Part shown: positions 15,382 through 24,335 of the stretch, piece after piece
How the letters are laid out: every line of letters starts with the position of its first letter
How positions within the stretch are numbered: position 1 is the stretch's first letter
Assembly (NCBI RefSeq): GCF_024584805.1
Contig: NZ_CP075715.1
Coordinates: 6,419,526 to 6,483,525, forward strand
From: Streptomyces sp. FIT100
Lineage (GTDB): Bacteria > Actinomycetota > Actinomycetes > Streptomycetales > Streptomycetaceae
Direction: 5' to 3'
DNA length: 64,000 bases
The notes under the pieces: generated by a model
Databases searched by the model: none
What the model saw: only the letters and a program-made list of their open reading frames with translations
What the model was told of the DNA's origin: nothing
Position numbers and translations under genes: made by a program

Positions 15382-16500
15382 ATGTCCGTCGTGTCACCTC
15401 GACCCTCCCGCCCGCGTGCCGCCGTCGTCGGCACGGGTTCCATCGTCGGCGGGAGTCACCTCCCCGCCCTGCGGGCCCACGCCGACCGTGTCGAACTCGT
15501 CGCCGCCGTCGACGTGGACCCGGCGAGACTCGCCGCCTTCCGGGACCGCGCCGGCCAGGAGGTGGCCGCGTACACCGAACTCGACGCGATGCTCGACGCC
15601 GCCCGCCCCGACCTCGTCATCATCGGCACCCCGCCGTCCCTCCACCGCGAGCAGACCGTGGCCGCGCTGAAGGCGGGCGCGTGGGTGCTGTGCGAGAAGC
15701 CGCTGTGCCTCTCGCTCGCCGAGTACGACGAGATCGCCGCCGCCGAACAGGCCGCGGGGACGTACGCGTCGGTCGTCTTCCAGCACCGCTACGGCTCCGG
15801 CGCCGTCCACGCCCGCGAGCTGCTCGCGCGGGGCGAGCTCGGCACCCCGCGCGTCGCGCACTGCCAGACCACCTGGTACCGCGACAGTGGCTACTACGCG
15901 GTGCCGTGGCGCGGCCGCTGGGAGAGCGAGGGCGGCGGTCCCACCATGGGGCACGGCATCCACCAGTACGACCTGCTGCTGCACCTCCTCGGCGACTGGA
16001 CGGAGGTGCGCGCCATGGCGGGCCGGCTGGCGCACGACATCGAGGGCGAGGACGTCTCGACCGCCCTGGTGCGCTTCGCGAACGGCACGCTCGCCACCGT
16101 CGTCAACAGCGTCCTGTCCCCGCACCAGGTCAGCCGCATCCGCATCGACTGCGACGACGCCACCGTCGAACTCACCCACCTCTACGGGCACTCCAACGAC
16201 GACTGGATCTACACCTCTGCGCCGCACGTCGCCTCCGAACGGCCGGACACCTGGCGCACCCCGGCGGCCGACGTCCCCAGCTCGCACACCGCCCAGCTCG
16301 GCGCGCTGCTCGACGCGTACGAGAAGGGCGAACGGCCGCCCGGCGGCGGCCCCGACGCCCGCCGCACCCTCGAATTCGCCGCCGCCCTCTACAAGTCGGC
16401 CTTCACCGGACTGCCGGTCCTCGCGGGCGAGATCACCCCCGACGACCCCTTCCACCTCGCCATGCACGGCAACCATCCCGAGTGGAGCCCGAAGCGATGA
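15382..16500 (+). CDS. Gfo/Idh/MocA family NAD(P)-dependent oxidoreductase
   Basis: A 372-residue dehydrogenase of sugars, inositols or related polyols. The Rossmann motif is AAVVGTGSIVGGSHLPAL (about residues 13-30). The family's EKP motif is WVLCEKPLCLS, with the catalytic Lys near 105, and the C-terminal sheet domain has GHGIHQYDLLLHLLGDW with the active-site His. It is first in a cluster controlled by a LacI-type operator. It overlaps the next gene by ATGA (16497-16500). It probably oxidises or epimerises the sugar imported by the downstream transporter; the exact sugar is unknown. Confidence 0.92.
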   Translation: MSVVSPRPSRPRAAVVGTGSIVGGSHLPALRAHADRVELVAAVDVDPARLAAFRDRAGQEVAAYTELDAMLDAARPDLVIIGTPPSLHREQTVAALKAGAWVLCEKPLCLSLAEYDEIAAAEQAAGTYASVVFQHRYGSGAVHARELLARGELGTPRVAHCQTTWYRDSGYYAVPWRGRWESEGGGPTMGHGIHQYDLLLHLLGDWTEVRAMAGRLAHDIEGEDVSTALVRFANGTLATVVNSVLSPHQVSRIRIDCDDATVELTHLYGHSNDDWIYTSAPHVASERPDTWRTPAADVPSSHTAQLGALLDAYEKGERPPGGGPDARRTLEFAAALYKSAFTGLPVLAGEITPDDPFHLAMHGNHPEWSPKR

Positions 16501-17420
16501 CGATCAAGGTCACCCACGCCCACGGCGAGCGGATCGCCGTCCACGCCGCCGGGTCCGAGCTGCTGAGCTACGTCTACCGGCCGGACCCGGACCCCTTCGA
16601 GGCCCGCAAGCCGTACATCCACCCGCTGCGCACCCTCGCCGGGCGCCAGGTCAGCGGCTACCGCCCCAACGACCACCGCTGGCACAAGGGCCTCCAGATG
16701 ACGGCGAGCCATCTGTCCGGGCAGAACTTCTGGGGCGGCAACTGCTACGTCCACGGAGAGGGGTACCTGCGCCGGCCCGAGCGGGTCGGCTCCATGCGGC
16801 ACGACGGCTTCTCCGACCTGCGAGCCGAGGACGACCGCTTCAGCCTCGCCGAGGAACTCACCTGGATCGAGAACGGCGGCCGGGAGTGGGCCCGCGAACA
16901 GCGCGGCATCACCGTCCACTCGGTGGACGAGGACGCCGGCTCCTGGGCCCTCGACTGGTCGATCCGGCTCACCAACATCCGGGACGAACCCCTGCACTTC
17001 GGCTCCCCGACCACCGCGGGGCGCGAGATGGCCGGATACACCGGCCTGCAGTGGCGCGGTCCGCGCGACTTCACCGGCGGCACGGTCTTCGGCCCCGAAG
17101 GCACGCAGGACGCCGAGAAGCTGATGGGCACCCAGGGACCGTGGCTGGCGTTCACCGCCGAGCACGACGATGTCGACGCCCACTCCACGCTTGTCTTCGC
17201 GCACGCCCCCGAGAACCTCGACGCGGCGTCGGCGATCCACGACTCGCACTGGTTCGTCCGCTCCCGGCCGATCCCGACCGTCGCGTTCTCCTGGGCGTTC
17301 TTCGAGGAGTTCGGGCTGGCGCCCGGCGCGTCCTTCGCGTACCGCTACCGGGTGGTGGTCGCGGACGGCGCCTGGGACCGCGACGGTGTCGCCGCACACC
17401 TGGAGGGACTGCCGTGGTGA
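16497..17420 (+). CDS. DUF6807 (PmoA-like) protein
   Basis: A 307-residue beta-rich protein. The pattern YRPNDHRWHKGLQMTASHL (near residue 59) followed by FWGGNCYVHGEGY, and the C-terminal SHWFVRSRPIPTVAFSW, match the DUF6807/PmoA family, which commonly sits next to Gfo/Idh/MocA dehydrogenases in sugar operons. Several His residues (HRWH and neighbours) could form an active or metal site. No reaction is established. It overlaps its neighbours by 4 to 7 nt on both sides, so it belongs to the same transcription unit. Confidence 0.82.
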   Translation: MTIKVTHAHGERIAVHAAGSELLSYVYRPDPDPFEARKPYIHPLRTLAGRQVSGYRPNDHRWHKGLQMTASHLSGQNFWGGNCYVHGEGYLRRPERVGSMRHDGFSDLRAEDDRFSLAEELTWIENGGREWAREQRGITVHSVDEDAGSWALDWSIRLTNIRDEPLHFGSPTTAGREMAGYTGLQWRGPRDFTGGTVFGPEGTQDAEKLMGTQGPWLAFTAEHDDVDAHSTLVFAHAPENLDAASAIHDSHWFVRSRPIPTVAFSWAFFEEFGLAPGASFAYRYRVVVADGAWDRDGVAAHLEGLPW

Positions 17421-18160
17421 GCCTCCCGCATCCGCTGCCCGGGGCCGTGGGCCTCTCCCACCTCAGCGCCTACCCGTGGGAGGCCGCCGACGGAGTGTGC
17501 GGCGGCAGCCCGCATCTGCATCTGGTGTGCACCGAGGCGTACGTCGTCACCGGCGGCCGGGGCGCCGTCCAGACGCTCAGCCCCGACGGCTACCGCGACA
17601 CCCCCCTGGAGGCGGGTTCCCTGGCGTGGTTCGCGCCGGGCACCGTCCACCGCATGGTGCAGGGCGGCGATCTGAGCATCACCGTACTGATGCAGAACAG
17701 CGGACTGCCCGAGGCGGGGGACGCCGTCTTCACCTTCCCGCCCGACGTGCTCGCCGACCCCGAGCGGTACGCGGCCGCCGCCGTCCTCCCCGCGAAGAGC
17801 GGACCCGAGGCGGAGGCCGCCGCCCGCAAGCGGCGGGACCTCGCCGTCGAGGGGTATCTGCCGCTGCGCGAAGCCCTCATGGCCGGTGACAACGGCCCGT
17901 ACCTGGAGTTCCAGCAGGCCGCCGCCCGCCTCGTCAAGGACAAGGTCCCCGCCTGGCGAGCGCTGTGGAAGGCGGGCGCGCTCGCCGCGGCGGAGCGCAC
18001 CGGCGCCCAGCTCACGGCCCTCGAATCCGGCGACCCGGCCTACCTCGCCGACTCGCGCGCCCACGACGCCACGCCGTCCCGGTACGGCGGCTACGGCATG
18101 TGCGGCCGCCGCGACGAGTACGAACTGCCCGGCACCACGCTCCCGTACTACGGCGAGTAG
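17414..18160 (+). CDS. Cupin domain protein
   Basis: A 248-residue protein with one cupin barrel near the N-terminus: SPHLHLVCTEAYVVTGGRGA (about 36-55) is cupin motif 1, and LAWFAPGTVHRMVQGG (about 75-90) is motif 2 with the metal His. The helical C-terminal half ends with GGYGMCGRRDEYELPG. Two adjacent GTG codons (17414 and 17417) can start it. Both overlap the upstream stop and follow GGAGGG. Its place between dehydrogenase-type genes and the importer suggests a sugar isomerase or a sugar-sensing role. Neither is proven. Confidence 0.8.
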   Translation: MVSLPHPLPGAVGLSHLSAYPWEAADGVCGGSPHLHLVCTEAYVVTGGRGAVQTLSPDGYRDTPLEAGSLAWFAPGTVHRMVQGGDLSITVLMQNSGLPEAGDAVFTFPPDVLADPERYAAAAVLPAKSGPEAEAAARKRRDLAVEGYLPLREALMAGDNGPYLEFQQAAARLVKDKVPAWRALWKAGALAAAERTGAQLTALESGDPAYLADSRAHDATPSRYGGYGMCGRRDEYELPGTTLPYYGE

Positions 18161-18270
18161 GGCCGGCGGAACCCGGCGACCGGAACCCAGCGAGCCGAAC
18201 CCCGTCCCCTCAACCCATCCCCCCATCCCCCCGCATTCCCGCATTCTCAGAAAGGAGGGGTGTACTCGCC

Positions 18271-19554
18271 ATGCCCGCGAACCGGACAACGATGTCCTGT
18301 GTGTCGGCCACGGTGCTCGCCCTCTGCGCGGTGCTGACCGGCTGCGGTGGCCCGTCCGACACCGGCGGCAGCGGAAAGACCGTCCTGCGCTACACCTGGT
18401 GGGGCAACCCCGACCGCGCCGCCCGCACCGAGCAGGCCGTCGCGCTCTTCGAGGAGCGGCACCCCGGGATCGAGGTGCAGACCTCCTTCGCCGGCTACGA
18501 GGCGTACAAGCAGAAACTCGCCACCCAGGCCGCCGGCGGCGACGCCCCGGACGTGATGCAGCTCGACTACCGGCAGATCGACCAGTACGCCTCAGGCGGC
18601 GTCCTTCTCGACCTCGGCACCCGCAGGCAGACCCTGCGCACCGGCGAGATCGACACCGGGCTGCTGGCCACCGGAGTCGTGGACGGCAAGCAGTACGCGA
18701 TCCCGCAGGGCCGCGGCACCGAGACCGTGGCGTACGACGCCGGGCAGTGGAAGGCCGCCGCGGTGGACCTCCCGCGCGCGGGCTGGACCTGGGACGACTG
18801 GGCGGCGGCCATGCGCGCGCTCGCGAAGCGGACCGGCAAGCCCGGCTCCGTCGACCCCGGGCAGAGCGAGGACTGCTTCGAGGCGTGGCTGCGCGGCCAG
18901 GGCAAGTCCCTCTACACCGAGGACGGCGGGCTGGGCTTCACCGTCGGCGACCTGACCCGGTGGTGGACCTTCACCGACGGGTTGCGCCGCGAGGGCGCCG
19001 TGTCCCCCGCCGAGGAGACGACACAGCTCGACGGATCCGTCGAGAACACCCCGCTGGCGCGCGGCAGGGCGATCGCCGACTTCAACTGGGACGCGCCGAC
19101 CAGCGCGCTCACGGCGATCGTGGGGGAGGCCCTGACCCTCGCGCCGCTGCCGTCGGGCGCGGACGGCACACCCGGGCAGTACTTCAAGCCGTCGATGTTC
19201 GTCGGGATCGCGGCCACCACCGAACACCCCGAGGAGTCCGCCGAACTGATCGACTTCCTCATCAACGACAAGGAAGCGGCGAAGATCCTCGGCGCCAGCC
19301 GCAGCATCCCCGTCAACGAGTCCATCCGCAAGGAGGTCGTCCCCGGCCTGAAGGACTTCGACCGCACCATCGCCGACTACCAGGCGAGCGTGGAGGGCAC
19401 CCTCGAACCCCCGCCGCAGGCCCCGCCGGCCGGCGACAACGCCCTGCAGACCACGTTCGCCCGCGACTACGACCAGGTGTCGTTCGAGCGGATGACACCG
19501 CGCGAGGCCGCCGAGAACTACATCATCGAGGCGGAGGCGGAGCTGAGGCCATGA
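18271..19554 (+). CDS. Sugar-binding lipoprotein of ABC transporter (CUT1)
   Basis: A 427-residue solute receptor. The signal peptide ends in AVLTGC with the lipidated Cys at residue 25. The core has the family-1 signature YTWWGNPDRAARTEQAVALF, then FEERHPGIEVQTSFAGY and APDVMQLDYRQIDQY. A strong AAAGGAGGGG lies 10 nt before the ATG. A 110-nt gap rich in CCCAT/CCCCC separates it from the cupin gene, so an internal promoter is possible. It feeds the two permeases directly downstream (ATGA overlap). The ligand is unknown; the LacI operator implies a carbohydrate. Confidence 0.94.
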   Translation: MPANRTTMSCVSATVLALCAVLTGCGGPSDTGGSGKTVLRYTWWGNPDRAARTEQAVALFEERHPGIEVQTSFAGYEAYKQKLATQAAGGDAPDVMQLDYRQIDQYASGGVLLDLGTRRQTLRTGEIDTGLLATGVVDGKQYAIPQGRGTETVAYDAGQWKAAAVDLPRAGWTWDDWAAAMRALAKRTGKPGSVDPGQSEDCFEAWLRGQGKSLYTEDGGLGFTVGDLTRWWTFTDGLRREGAVSPAEETTQLDGSVENTPLARGRAIADFNWDAPTSALTAIVGEALTLAPLPSGADGTPGQYFKPSMFVGIAATTEHPEESAELIDFLINDKEAAKILGASRSIPVNESIRKEVVPGLKDFDRTIADYQASVEGTLEPPPQAPPAGDNALQTTFARDYDQVSFERMTPREAAENYIIEAEAELRP

Positions 19555-20510
19555 CCACCACCGACATCCCCGCCGCCGGCGTACGCGCTGCGCGGCGCCC
19601 CGCACCGGGGGACAAGCGCCCCCGCCGCAGGCGCGAAGGCGCAGCCTGGGTGTTCCTCTCGCCCTGGGTGCTCGGCGCCGCCGTCCTGACGCTGCTGCCG
19701 ATGGCCGTCTCGCTGTACCTGTCGTTCACCGACTACGACATGTTCAACCCCCCGCACTGGGTGGGCCTGCGCAACTACGTCCAGATGTTCACCGAGGACC
19801 CACGCTACTGGCGCTCGGTCGGCGCGACGCTCGGCTACGTCGTCATCGCCGTACCGCTGCAACTGGCGCTGGCGCTCCTCATCGCCCTCGCGCTCAAGTC
19901 CATGAAGCGCGGCAAGGCGTTCTACCGATCCGCCTTCTACGCCCCCTCACTCCTCGGCGCGTCCATGTCCGTCGCCCTCGTGTGGCGGGCAGTCTTCAAC
20001 GACGGCGGCACGGTCGACAACCTGCTGTCCGCCGTCGGCATCCACACCGGCGGCTGGGTCAACCGGCCCGGCTGGGCGCTGCTCGCCGTGGCGCTGCTGA
20101 CCGTATGGCAGTTCGGCGCCCCGATGGTGATCTTCCTGGCCGGACTCCAGCAGATCCCCGCCGAGCTGTACGAGGCCGCGGCCGTGGACGGAGCCAGCCG
20201 GTGGCGCCAGTTCGTCTCCGTGACACTGCCGATGCTGTCGCCCGTCCTCTTCTTCAACCTGGTGCTGCAGACCATCCAGGCGTTCCAGGTCTTCACGCCC
20301 GCCTTCGCGGTCAGCGCGGGCAAGGGCGGTCCTGCCGACTCCACGCTCTTCTACACGCTCTACCTCTACGACCGCGGCTTCGTCGCCTCCCACATGGGCT
20401 ACGCCTCCGCTATGGCCTGGACGCTGCTGCTCGTGATCGGCGCCGTCACCGCGGTGCTCTTCCGCACCTCGCGCACCTGGGTCTTCTACGCCGACGAGGG
20501 GGACCGATGA
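19551..20510 (+). CDS. Sugar ABC transporter permease, MalF type
   Basis: A 319-residue membrane subunit with about six helices, starting at AAWVFLSPWVLGAAVLTLL (residues about 31-49). The ATPase-docking EAA loop is LYEAAAVDGASRWRQF (about 205-220). A cytoplasmic Arg-rich N-terminus (KRPRRRREG) precedes the first helix, as the positive-inside rule predicts. It is coupled to the binding protein before it and to the second permease after it by 4-nt overlaps. As in the 5.5-8.8 kb operon, no ATPase gene is present. Confidence 0.94.
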   Translation: MTTTDIPAAGVRAARRPAPGDKRPRRRREGAAWVFLSPWVLGAAVLTLLPMAVSLYLSFTDYDMFNPPHWVGLRNYVQMFTEDPRYWRSVGATLGYVVIAVPLQLALALLIALALKSMKRGKAFYRSAFYAPSLLGASMSVALVWRAVFNDGGTVDNLLSAVGIHTGGWVNRPGWALLAVALLTVWQFGAPMVIFLAGLQQIPAELYEAAAVDGASRWRQFVSVTLPMLSPVLFFNLVLQTIQAFQVFTPAFAVSAGKGGPADSTLFYTLYLYDRGFVASHMGYASAMAWTLLLVIGAVTAVLFRTSRTWVFYADEGDR

Positions 20511-21436
20511 CCTCGACCACCGCAACTCCGGCGGACCAGGGGCCCGTTGACGGGAAGCCCGGCCTTCAGCCTGGCGTTCAGTCCGGCCTTCAGCCCGACC
20601 GGCAGCGCGCCCGGCGCCGTGTCGCGCTGCACGCCGTGTGCCTCGCCGCCCTGCTCGTGATGCTCTACCCGCTGGCCTGGCTGCTCGCCACCTCGCTCAA
20701 GCCCGCCGACGAGGTCATCGCCAGCCTGAGGCTGCTGCCGAGCCGTCTTGAGTGGTCGAACTACACGACCGCGCTCGACGGAGTCAGCGACGTGCCCGTC
20801 AGCAGGATGCTCGCCAACTCCCTGCTGATCGCGGGCGGAGCGGTCCTCGGCAACGTCCTGAGCTGCTCGCTGGCCGCGTACGCCTTCGCCCGGCTGCGCT
20901 TCCGGCTGCGCGGGCCGCTGTTCGCGTTCATGATCGCGACGATCATGCTGCCGCACCACGCGGTGCTCATCCCGCAGTACATCATCTTCAACCAGCTAGG
21001 CATGGTGAACACCTACTGGCCGCTGATCCTGCCGAAGTTCCTCGCCACCGAGGCGTTCTTCGTCTTCCTCATCGTGCAGTTCATGCGCGGGCTGCCGCGC
21101 GAGCTGGAGGAGGCCGCCCGGATCGACGGCTGCGGCCCGTTCCGCAGCTTCCTCCAGGTGATCCTGCCGCTCACCCGGCCCGCGCTGATCACCACGGCGA
21201 TCTTCACCTTCATCTGGACCTGGAACGACTTCTTCACCCAGCTGATCTACCTCTTCTCGCCGGAGAAGTTCACGCTCACCCTCGCCCTGCGGTCGTTCGT
21301 CGACGCCTCCAGCCAGTCGGCGTACGGCCCGATGTTCGCCATGTCGGTCATCGCGCTGCTGCCGATCGTGCTGTTCTTCCTCGCCTTCCAGCGCTTCCTC
21401 GTCGAGGGCATGGCCAGCTCCGGGATCAAGGGATGA
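20507..21436 (+). CDS. Sugar ABC transporter permease, MalG type
   Basis: A 309-residue membrane subunit. The N-terminal 35 residues are hydrophilic and slightly repetitive (QPGVQSGLQPD). Helix 1 is HAVCLAALLVMLYPLAWLL. The EAA loop reads LEEAARIDGCGPFRSF (about 202-217), and the protein ends LVEGMASSGIKG, the usual C-terminus of MalG-type subunits. It overlaps the next gene by ATGA (21433-21436). With the upstream permease it should form the membrane channel of the cluster's importer. Confidence 0.94.
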   Translation: MTSTTATPADQGPVDGKPGLQPGVQSGLQPDRQRARRRVALHAVCLAALLVMLYPLAWLLATSLKPADEVIASLRLLPSRLEWSNYTTALDGVSDVPVSRMLANSLLIAGGAVLGNVLSCSLAAYAFARLRFRLRGPLFAFMIATIMLPHHAVLIPQYIIFNQLGMVNTYWPLILPKFLATEAFFVFLIVQFMRGLPRELEEAARIDGCGPFRSFLQVILPLTRPALITTAIFTFIWTWNDFFTQLIYLFSPEKFTLTLALRSFVDASSQSAYGPMFAMSVIALLPIVLFFLAFQRFLVEGMASSGIKG

Positions 21437-22104
21437 GCGCACGCGCCCGCGACACGGGCGAACTCTTCGGCCCGCGCACGACCCTGTTCGCGGACATGCT
21501 GAGCATCGGGCTTGCGACCGCGGTGGCCGGCCTGCCGCTGCTCACCGCCCCCGCCGCGCTGTCCACCGCCTGCGCGGTGCTCCGCGGCTCGGCCCAGGGC
21601 AGGCCCGCCACCGCGGGCCGGTACCTGTCCCTGCTTCGCAGACGCCTGCGGCCGGGCGACCTCGCCGCCGGCGCGCTCGCCCTCGCCGGTGTGCTGCTGC
21701 TCGCCGCGGACCTGGCACTGGCCCGGGCGGGGCTGCCGGGAGCGGGCGCCTTCGCCCTGGCCGCCGCCGTGATCGGCGCGTGCGCCGCGACCGTGGCCCT
21801 CCGCGCATGTGCACGCCCCGAGTCCCTCACCGACTGGCCCGCCGCGGTACGCGCCGCCGCCCGCGACGCCCTGCGCGACCCGGGCGACAGCGCCCTGACC
21901 CTCCTCGCCCTGGCGGCGGCCGTGCTCTGTGCGTGGGCGATGCTGCCGCTCGCCTTCCTGGCGCCGGGGCCGCTGGCCCTCGCGCTCACCGCGATCGACC
22001 TGAGGTCCGTGCCATCGGCGTCCCCGGGGTGTTCCGCATCCTCTCCGGTGTGCGGGGGCGGAAACCCAAGTCCGGACAGGGGAGAGGCGGAGACAGGGCC
22101 GTGA
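21433..22104 (+). CDS. Small integral membrane protein, YesL/DUF624-like
   Basis: A 223-residue membrane protein with four or five hydrophobic stretches (SIGLATAVAGLPLLTAPAA, then AGALALAGVLLLAADLALA, FALAAAVIGACAATVAL and LTLLALAAAVLCAWAM). Its place at the end of a CUT1 sugar operon and the DLLSIG-like start (FADMLSIGLATAVAGL) fit the YesL/DUF624 family, whose role is unknown. The last 30 residues are Pro/Ser/Gly-rich and unlike the family. A smoother ending appears in the +1 frame, so a sequence or evolutionary frameshift near 22010 is possible. Confidence 0.6.
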   Translation: MSARARDTGELFGPRTTLFADMLSIGLATAVAGLPLLTAPAALSTACAVLRGSAQGRPATAGRYLSLLRRRLRPGDLAAGALALAGVLLLAADLALARAGLPGAGAFALAAAVIGACAATVALRACARPESLTDWPAAVRAAARDALRDPGDSALTLLALAAAVLCAWAMLPLAFLAPGPLALALTAIDLRSVPSASPGCSASSPVCGGGNPSPDRGEAETGP

Positions 22105-22547
22105 CCAGCAGGATCACTGAACTGTGGTCGGCGCACACCGCGCCCGCTCGGGACGGGTTGTACAGGTCCGACGGTTCGGCGTGCGAGGTCGGGATCGACG
22201 GCGCGGCGTTGTCGTGGTTCGACCTCGGCGGCCCCCTCGACCTGGATGCGCTCCTCGACGCGGAGCCGGACGGCGTGACCGGTATCGATATCCATCCGCA
22301 GTGTCTTGCCGAGCTGCCGGGCGGGGCCGGCCATGTGTGCGGCGGCGACGGTGCACTCGGCTCGGAAGGGTTCTTCGCGCGGCTCGACTCGGGCAGGAAC
22401 CTGGTGTGGCTGGTGTCGCCGGCCGATTCCAACCCGTTCGTGAAGGTGGAAGTCCGCGGAACGATCGCCAGGTTCGTCAACAACCTCGGCAACTCGATCA
22501 CGGTTGACCTGGCGAGTCCCGCATTCGAGGCGCCGTTCAGCCCGTAG
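22101..22547 (+). CDS. Hypothetical protein at end of sugar cluster
   Basis: A 148-residue acidic soluble protein of no recognised family. The GTG start overlaps the upstream stop (GTGA, 22101-22104). The sequence contains DIHPQCLAELPGGAGHVCGG near the middle and a Gly/Asn-containing tail, FVNNLGNSITVDLAS. Three Cys residues occur, but there is no membrane helix or export signal. Size and composition recall small immunity-like proteins, but nothing in the neighbourhood supports that. Its 3' end overlaps the convergent sirohydrochlorin chelatase gene by 11 nt. Confidence 0.6.
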   Translation: MTSRITELWSAHTAPARDGLYRSDGSACEVGIDGAALSWFDLGGPLDLDALLDAEPDGVTGIDIHPQCLAELPGGAGHVCGGDGALGSEGFFARLDSGRNLVWLVSPADSNPFVKVEVRGTIARFVNNLGNSITVDLASPAFEAPFSP

Positions 22548-23430
22548 CCGCCAGCACCGGCGTGGCGCACGCCTGTGCGTACCGCTGCAGCAGCAGGCGC
22601 GCCAGCTCGGGGGAGGGGCCGAGGACGTCCGCCAGGATGTCGGCGCCCGCGGACTCGGCGCCCGTGGCGATGCGGTCCGGGAGGCGGCCCGGGGCGATGA
22701 CGTACGGGGCCACCGCCACCCGGGCGACGCCTTCGGCGCGCAGCGCCCGCACCGCGTCCTCGGTGCGGGGCAGCGCGGCGGAGGCGAACGCGGGTCGCAC
22801 GGCGCACCAGCCGGTGTGCCGCAGCTCCCGCGCTGTTTGAGCGATCACCGCGATCGCCTCCGGGTCTGAGGAGCCCGCCGCGGCCAGGACGACCCCGGTC
22901 GAGCGCTTGAACCGATCGACCTCGCGACGCCCAGGGGAGTCTCCGGCCGGGGAGCCGGCCCGCCGCGCAGCGGCAGTCGGATCCGGCGTCCCCCGGAGAA
23001 GTGCAGTGGCGGGCGTGAGACCCGCCTCGTACAGCCGCCGCTCCAGCGCGTCCAGGAGCAGCGGGGACGGGCCCAGCACCTCGGCCTGGGTGATGCGCAG
23101 GCGGGGGTGGCTGGTCCGGGCGTCGCGCAGGACGGCCGGGATGTCGGCCTTGGCGTGGAAGGCCCGCGTCAGCAGCAGCGGCAGCGCCACCACGTCCCGT
23201 ACGCCGTCGTTCGCCATCCGCTCCAGGACCTGCGGCACCGACGGCGCGTTGAAGTCGAGGAACGCGGTCGACACACGCAGCGCCGGGCGCAGCGCCCGGA
23301 CGCGCCGCACCAGGGCGTGGACGGTCGCGGCGTGCCGCGGGTCGCGGCTGCCGTGGGCGATGACGAGCAGGGCGGGGCTGTGGGCGACAGTGCTGTGGGT
23401 GACGGGATTGTGGGTGACGGGGCTGTGCAT
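22537..23430 (-). CDS. Sirohydrochlorin chelatase (CbiX/SirB family)
   Basis: A 297-residue two-lobed chelatase that inserts Fe2+ (or Co2+) into sirohydrochlorin, giving the siroheme needed by sulfite reductase. The family start ALLVIAHGSRDPRHAATVHA (residues about 20-39) carries the metal-binding His. The first lobe continues with FLDFNAPSVPQVLE and VALPLLLTRAFHAKADIP. A second, diverged lobe has VVLAAAGSSDPEAIAVIAQT. The first 18 residues are a repeat of the kind SPVTHNPVTHS, encoded by 15-bp repeats. It is last in the sulfur operon, 8 nt after the permease stop, which fits iron chelation for the cysI product. Confidence 0.9.
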   Translation of the reverse strand: MHSPVTHNPVTHSTVAHSPALLVIAHGSRDPRHAATVHALVRRVRALRPALRVSTAFLDFNAPSVPQVLERMANDGVRDVVALPLLLTRAFHAKADIPAVLRDARTSHPRLRITQAEVLGPSPLLLDALERRLYEAGLTPATALLRGTPDPTAAARRAGSPAGDSPGRREVDRFKRSTGVVLAAAGSSDPEAIAVIAQTARELRHTGWCAVRPAFASAALPRTEDAVRALRAEGVARVAVAPYVIAPGRLPDRIATGAESAGADILADVLGPSPELARLLLQRYAQACATPVLAATG

Positions 23431-23437
23431 CACGGGG
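23378..23437 (-). repeat. 15-bp tandem repeat at start of chelatase gene
   Basis: Four copies of CTGTGGGTGACGGGA (plus-strand reading, with variation) span the gap before the ATG and the first codons, producing the His-rich N-terminal repeat of the chelatase. Confidence 0.85.
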
Positions 23438-23438
23438 C

Positions 23439-24335
23439 TCAGTTCTTGACGAGCAGCCCGCGACTGCGGAGCACCCAGCGCTCCAACGGGCTGAAGATGA
23501 GCAGGTCGATGGCGATGCCGACGATCAGGATGAGGATGATCGCGAGGAACACGCCGGGCATGTCGATGTTGTTGCGGCCGTTCTCCAGCAACTGGCCGAG
23601 ACCCAGGCCGAGATCGGGCGACGAGGCGATGATCTCGGCGGCCATCAGCGAGCGCCAGGAGAAGGCCCAGCCCTGCTTCAGACCGGCCAGATAGCCGGGC
23701 AGCGCCGCCGGCATGACGATGTGCCAGGTGCCGCGGAGGCCGGTGGCGCCCATCGTGCGCCCGGCCCGCAGGAAGAGCGGCGGGACCTGGTCGACGCCGG
23801 AGACGAGTCCGTTGGCGATCGACGGGACGGCGCCGAGCAGGATGACCGCGTACATCATCGAGTCGTTGAGACCGAGCCAGATGACGGCGGGCGGCACCCA
23901 CGCCACCGACGGCAGCGACTGCAGGCCCGACAGGATCGGGCCGATCGCCGCCCGCACGAACCTCACCCGGGCGACGAGCAGGCCGAGCGGCGTGCCGATC
24001 GCCAGGGCCAGCAGGAAGCCGAACAGACCGCGCGACACGCTGGTCCAGATGACGTCCAGCAGGGTGCCCTGCAACCACATGTCGGTCAGGCCCGACCACA
24101 CCGAGGCCGGCGCCGGCAGCTTGTCCTCCGTGGTGACCTTCGCGGAGACGAGGAGCTGCCAGAGGACGAGGACGAGGGCGATGGCGAGGGCCGGCGGCAG
24201 GACCTTCCTCACGAGGACCTCGCGCACGGGCGTCCGGCGGATCTCGACGGCGTCGAGCGCGTCCAGGCCCGCTTCGAGCCCGGCGAGGTCGTCCGCCTTC
24301 CGCGGCGCCCGGTCGGTGGTCTCAGTGCTGGCCAT
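23439..24335 (-). CDS. ssuC: Sulfonate/sulfur ABC transporter permease (SsuC/TauC type)
   Basis: A 298-residue permease of the taurine/nitrate/sulfonate class. About six helices follow a 45-residue hydrophilic N-terminus. The EAA-like loop is FLRAGRTMGATGLRGTWHIV (near 185-204), followed by MPAALPGYLAGLKQGWAFSW, which is diagnostic of SsuC/TauC proteins. Its start lies inside the 3' end of the ATPase gene (14-nt overlap). Being in an operon with sulfate activation genes indicates import of a sulfonate or another oxidised sulfur compound. Confidence 0.9.
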   Translation of the reverse strand: MASTETTDRAPRKADDLAGLEAGLDALDAVEIRRTPVREVLVRKVLPPALAIALVLVLWQLLVSAKVTTEDKLPAPASVWSGLTDMWLQGTLLDVIWTSVSRGLFGFLLALAIGTPLGLLVARVRFVRAAIGPILSGLQSLPSVAWVPPAVIWLGLNDSMMYAVILLGAVPSIANGLVSGVDQVPPLFLRAGRTMGATGLRGTWHIVMPAALPGYLAGLKQGWAFSWRSLMAAEIIASSPDLGLGLGQLLENGRNNIDMPGVFLAIILILIVGIAIDLLIFSPLERWVLRSRGLLVKN

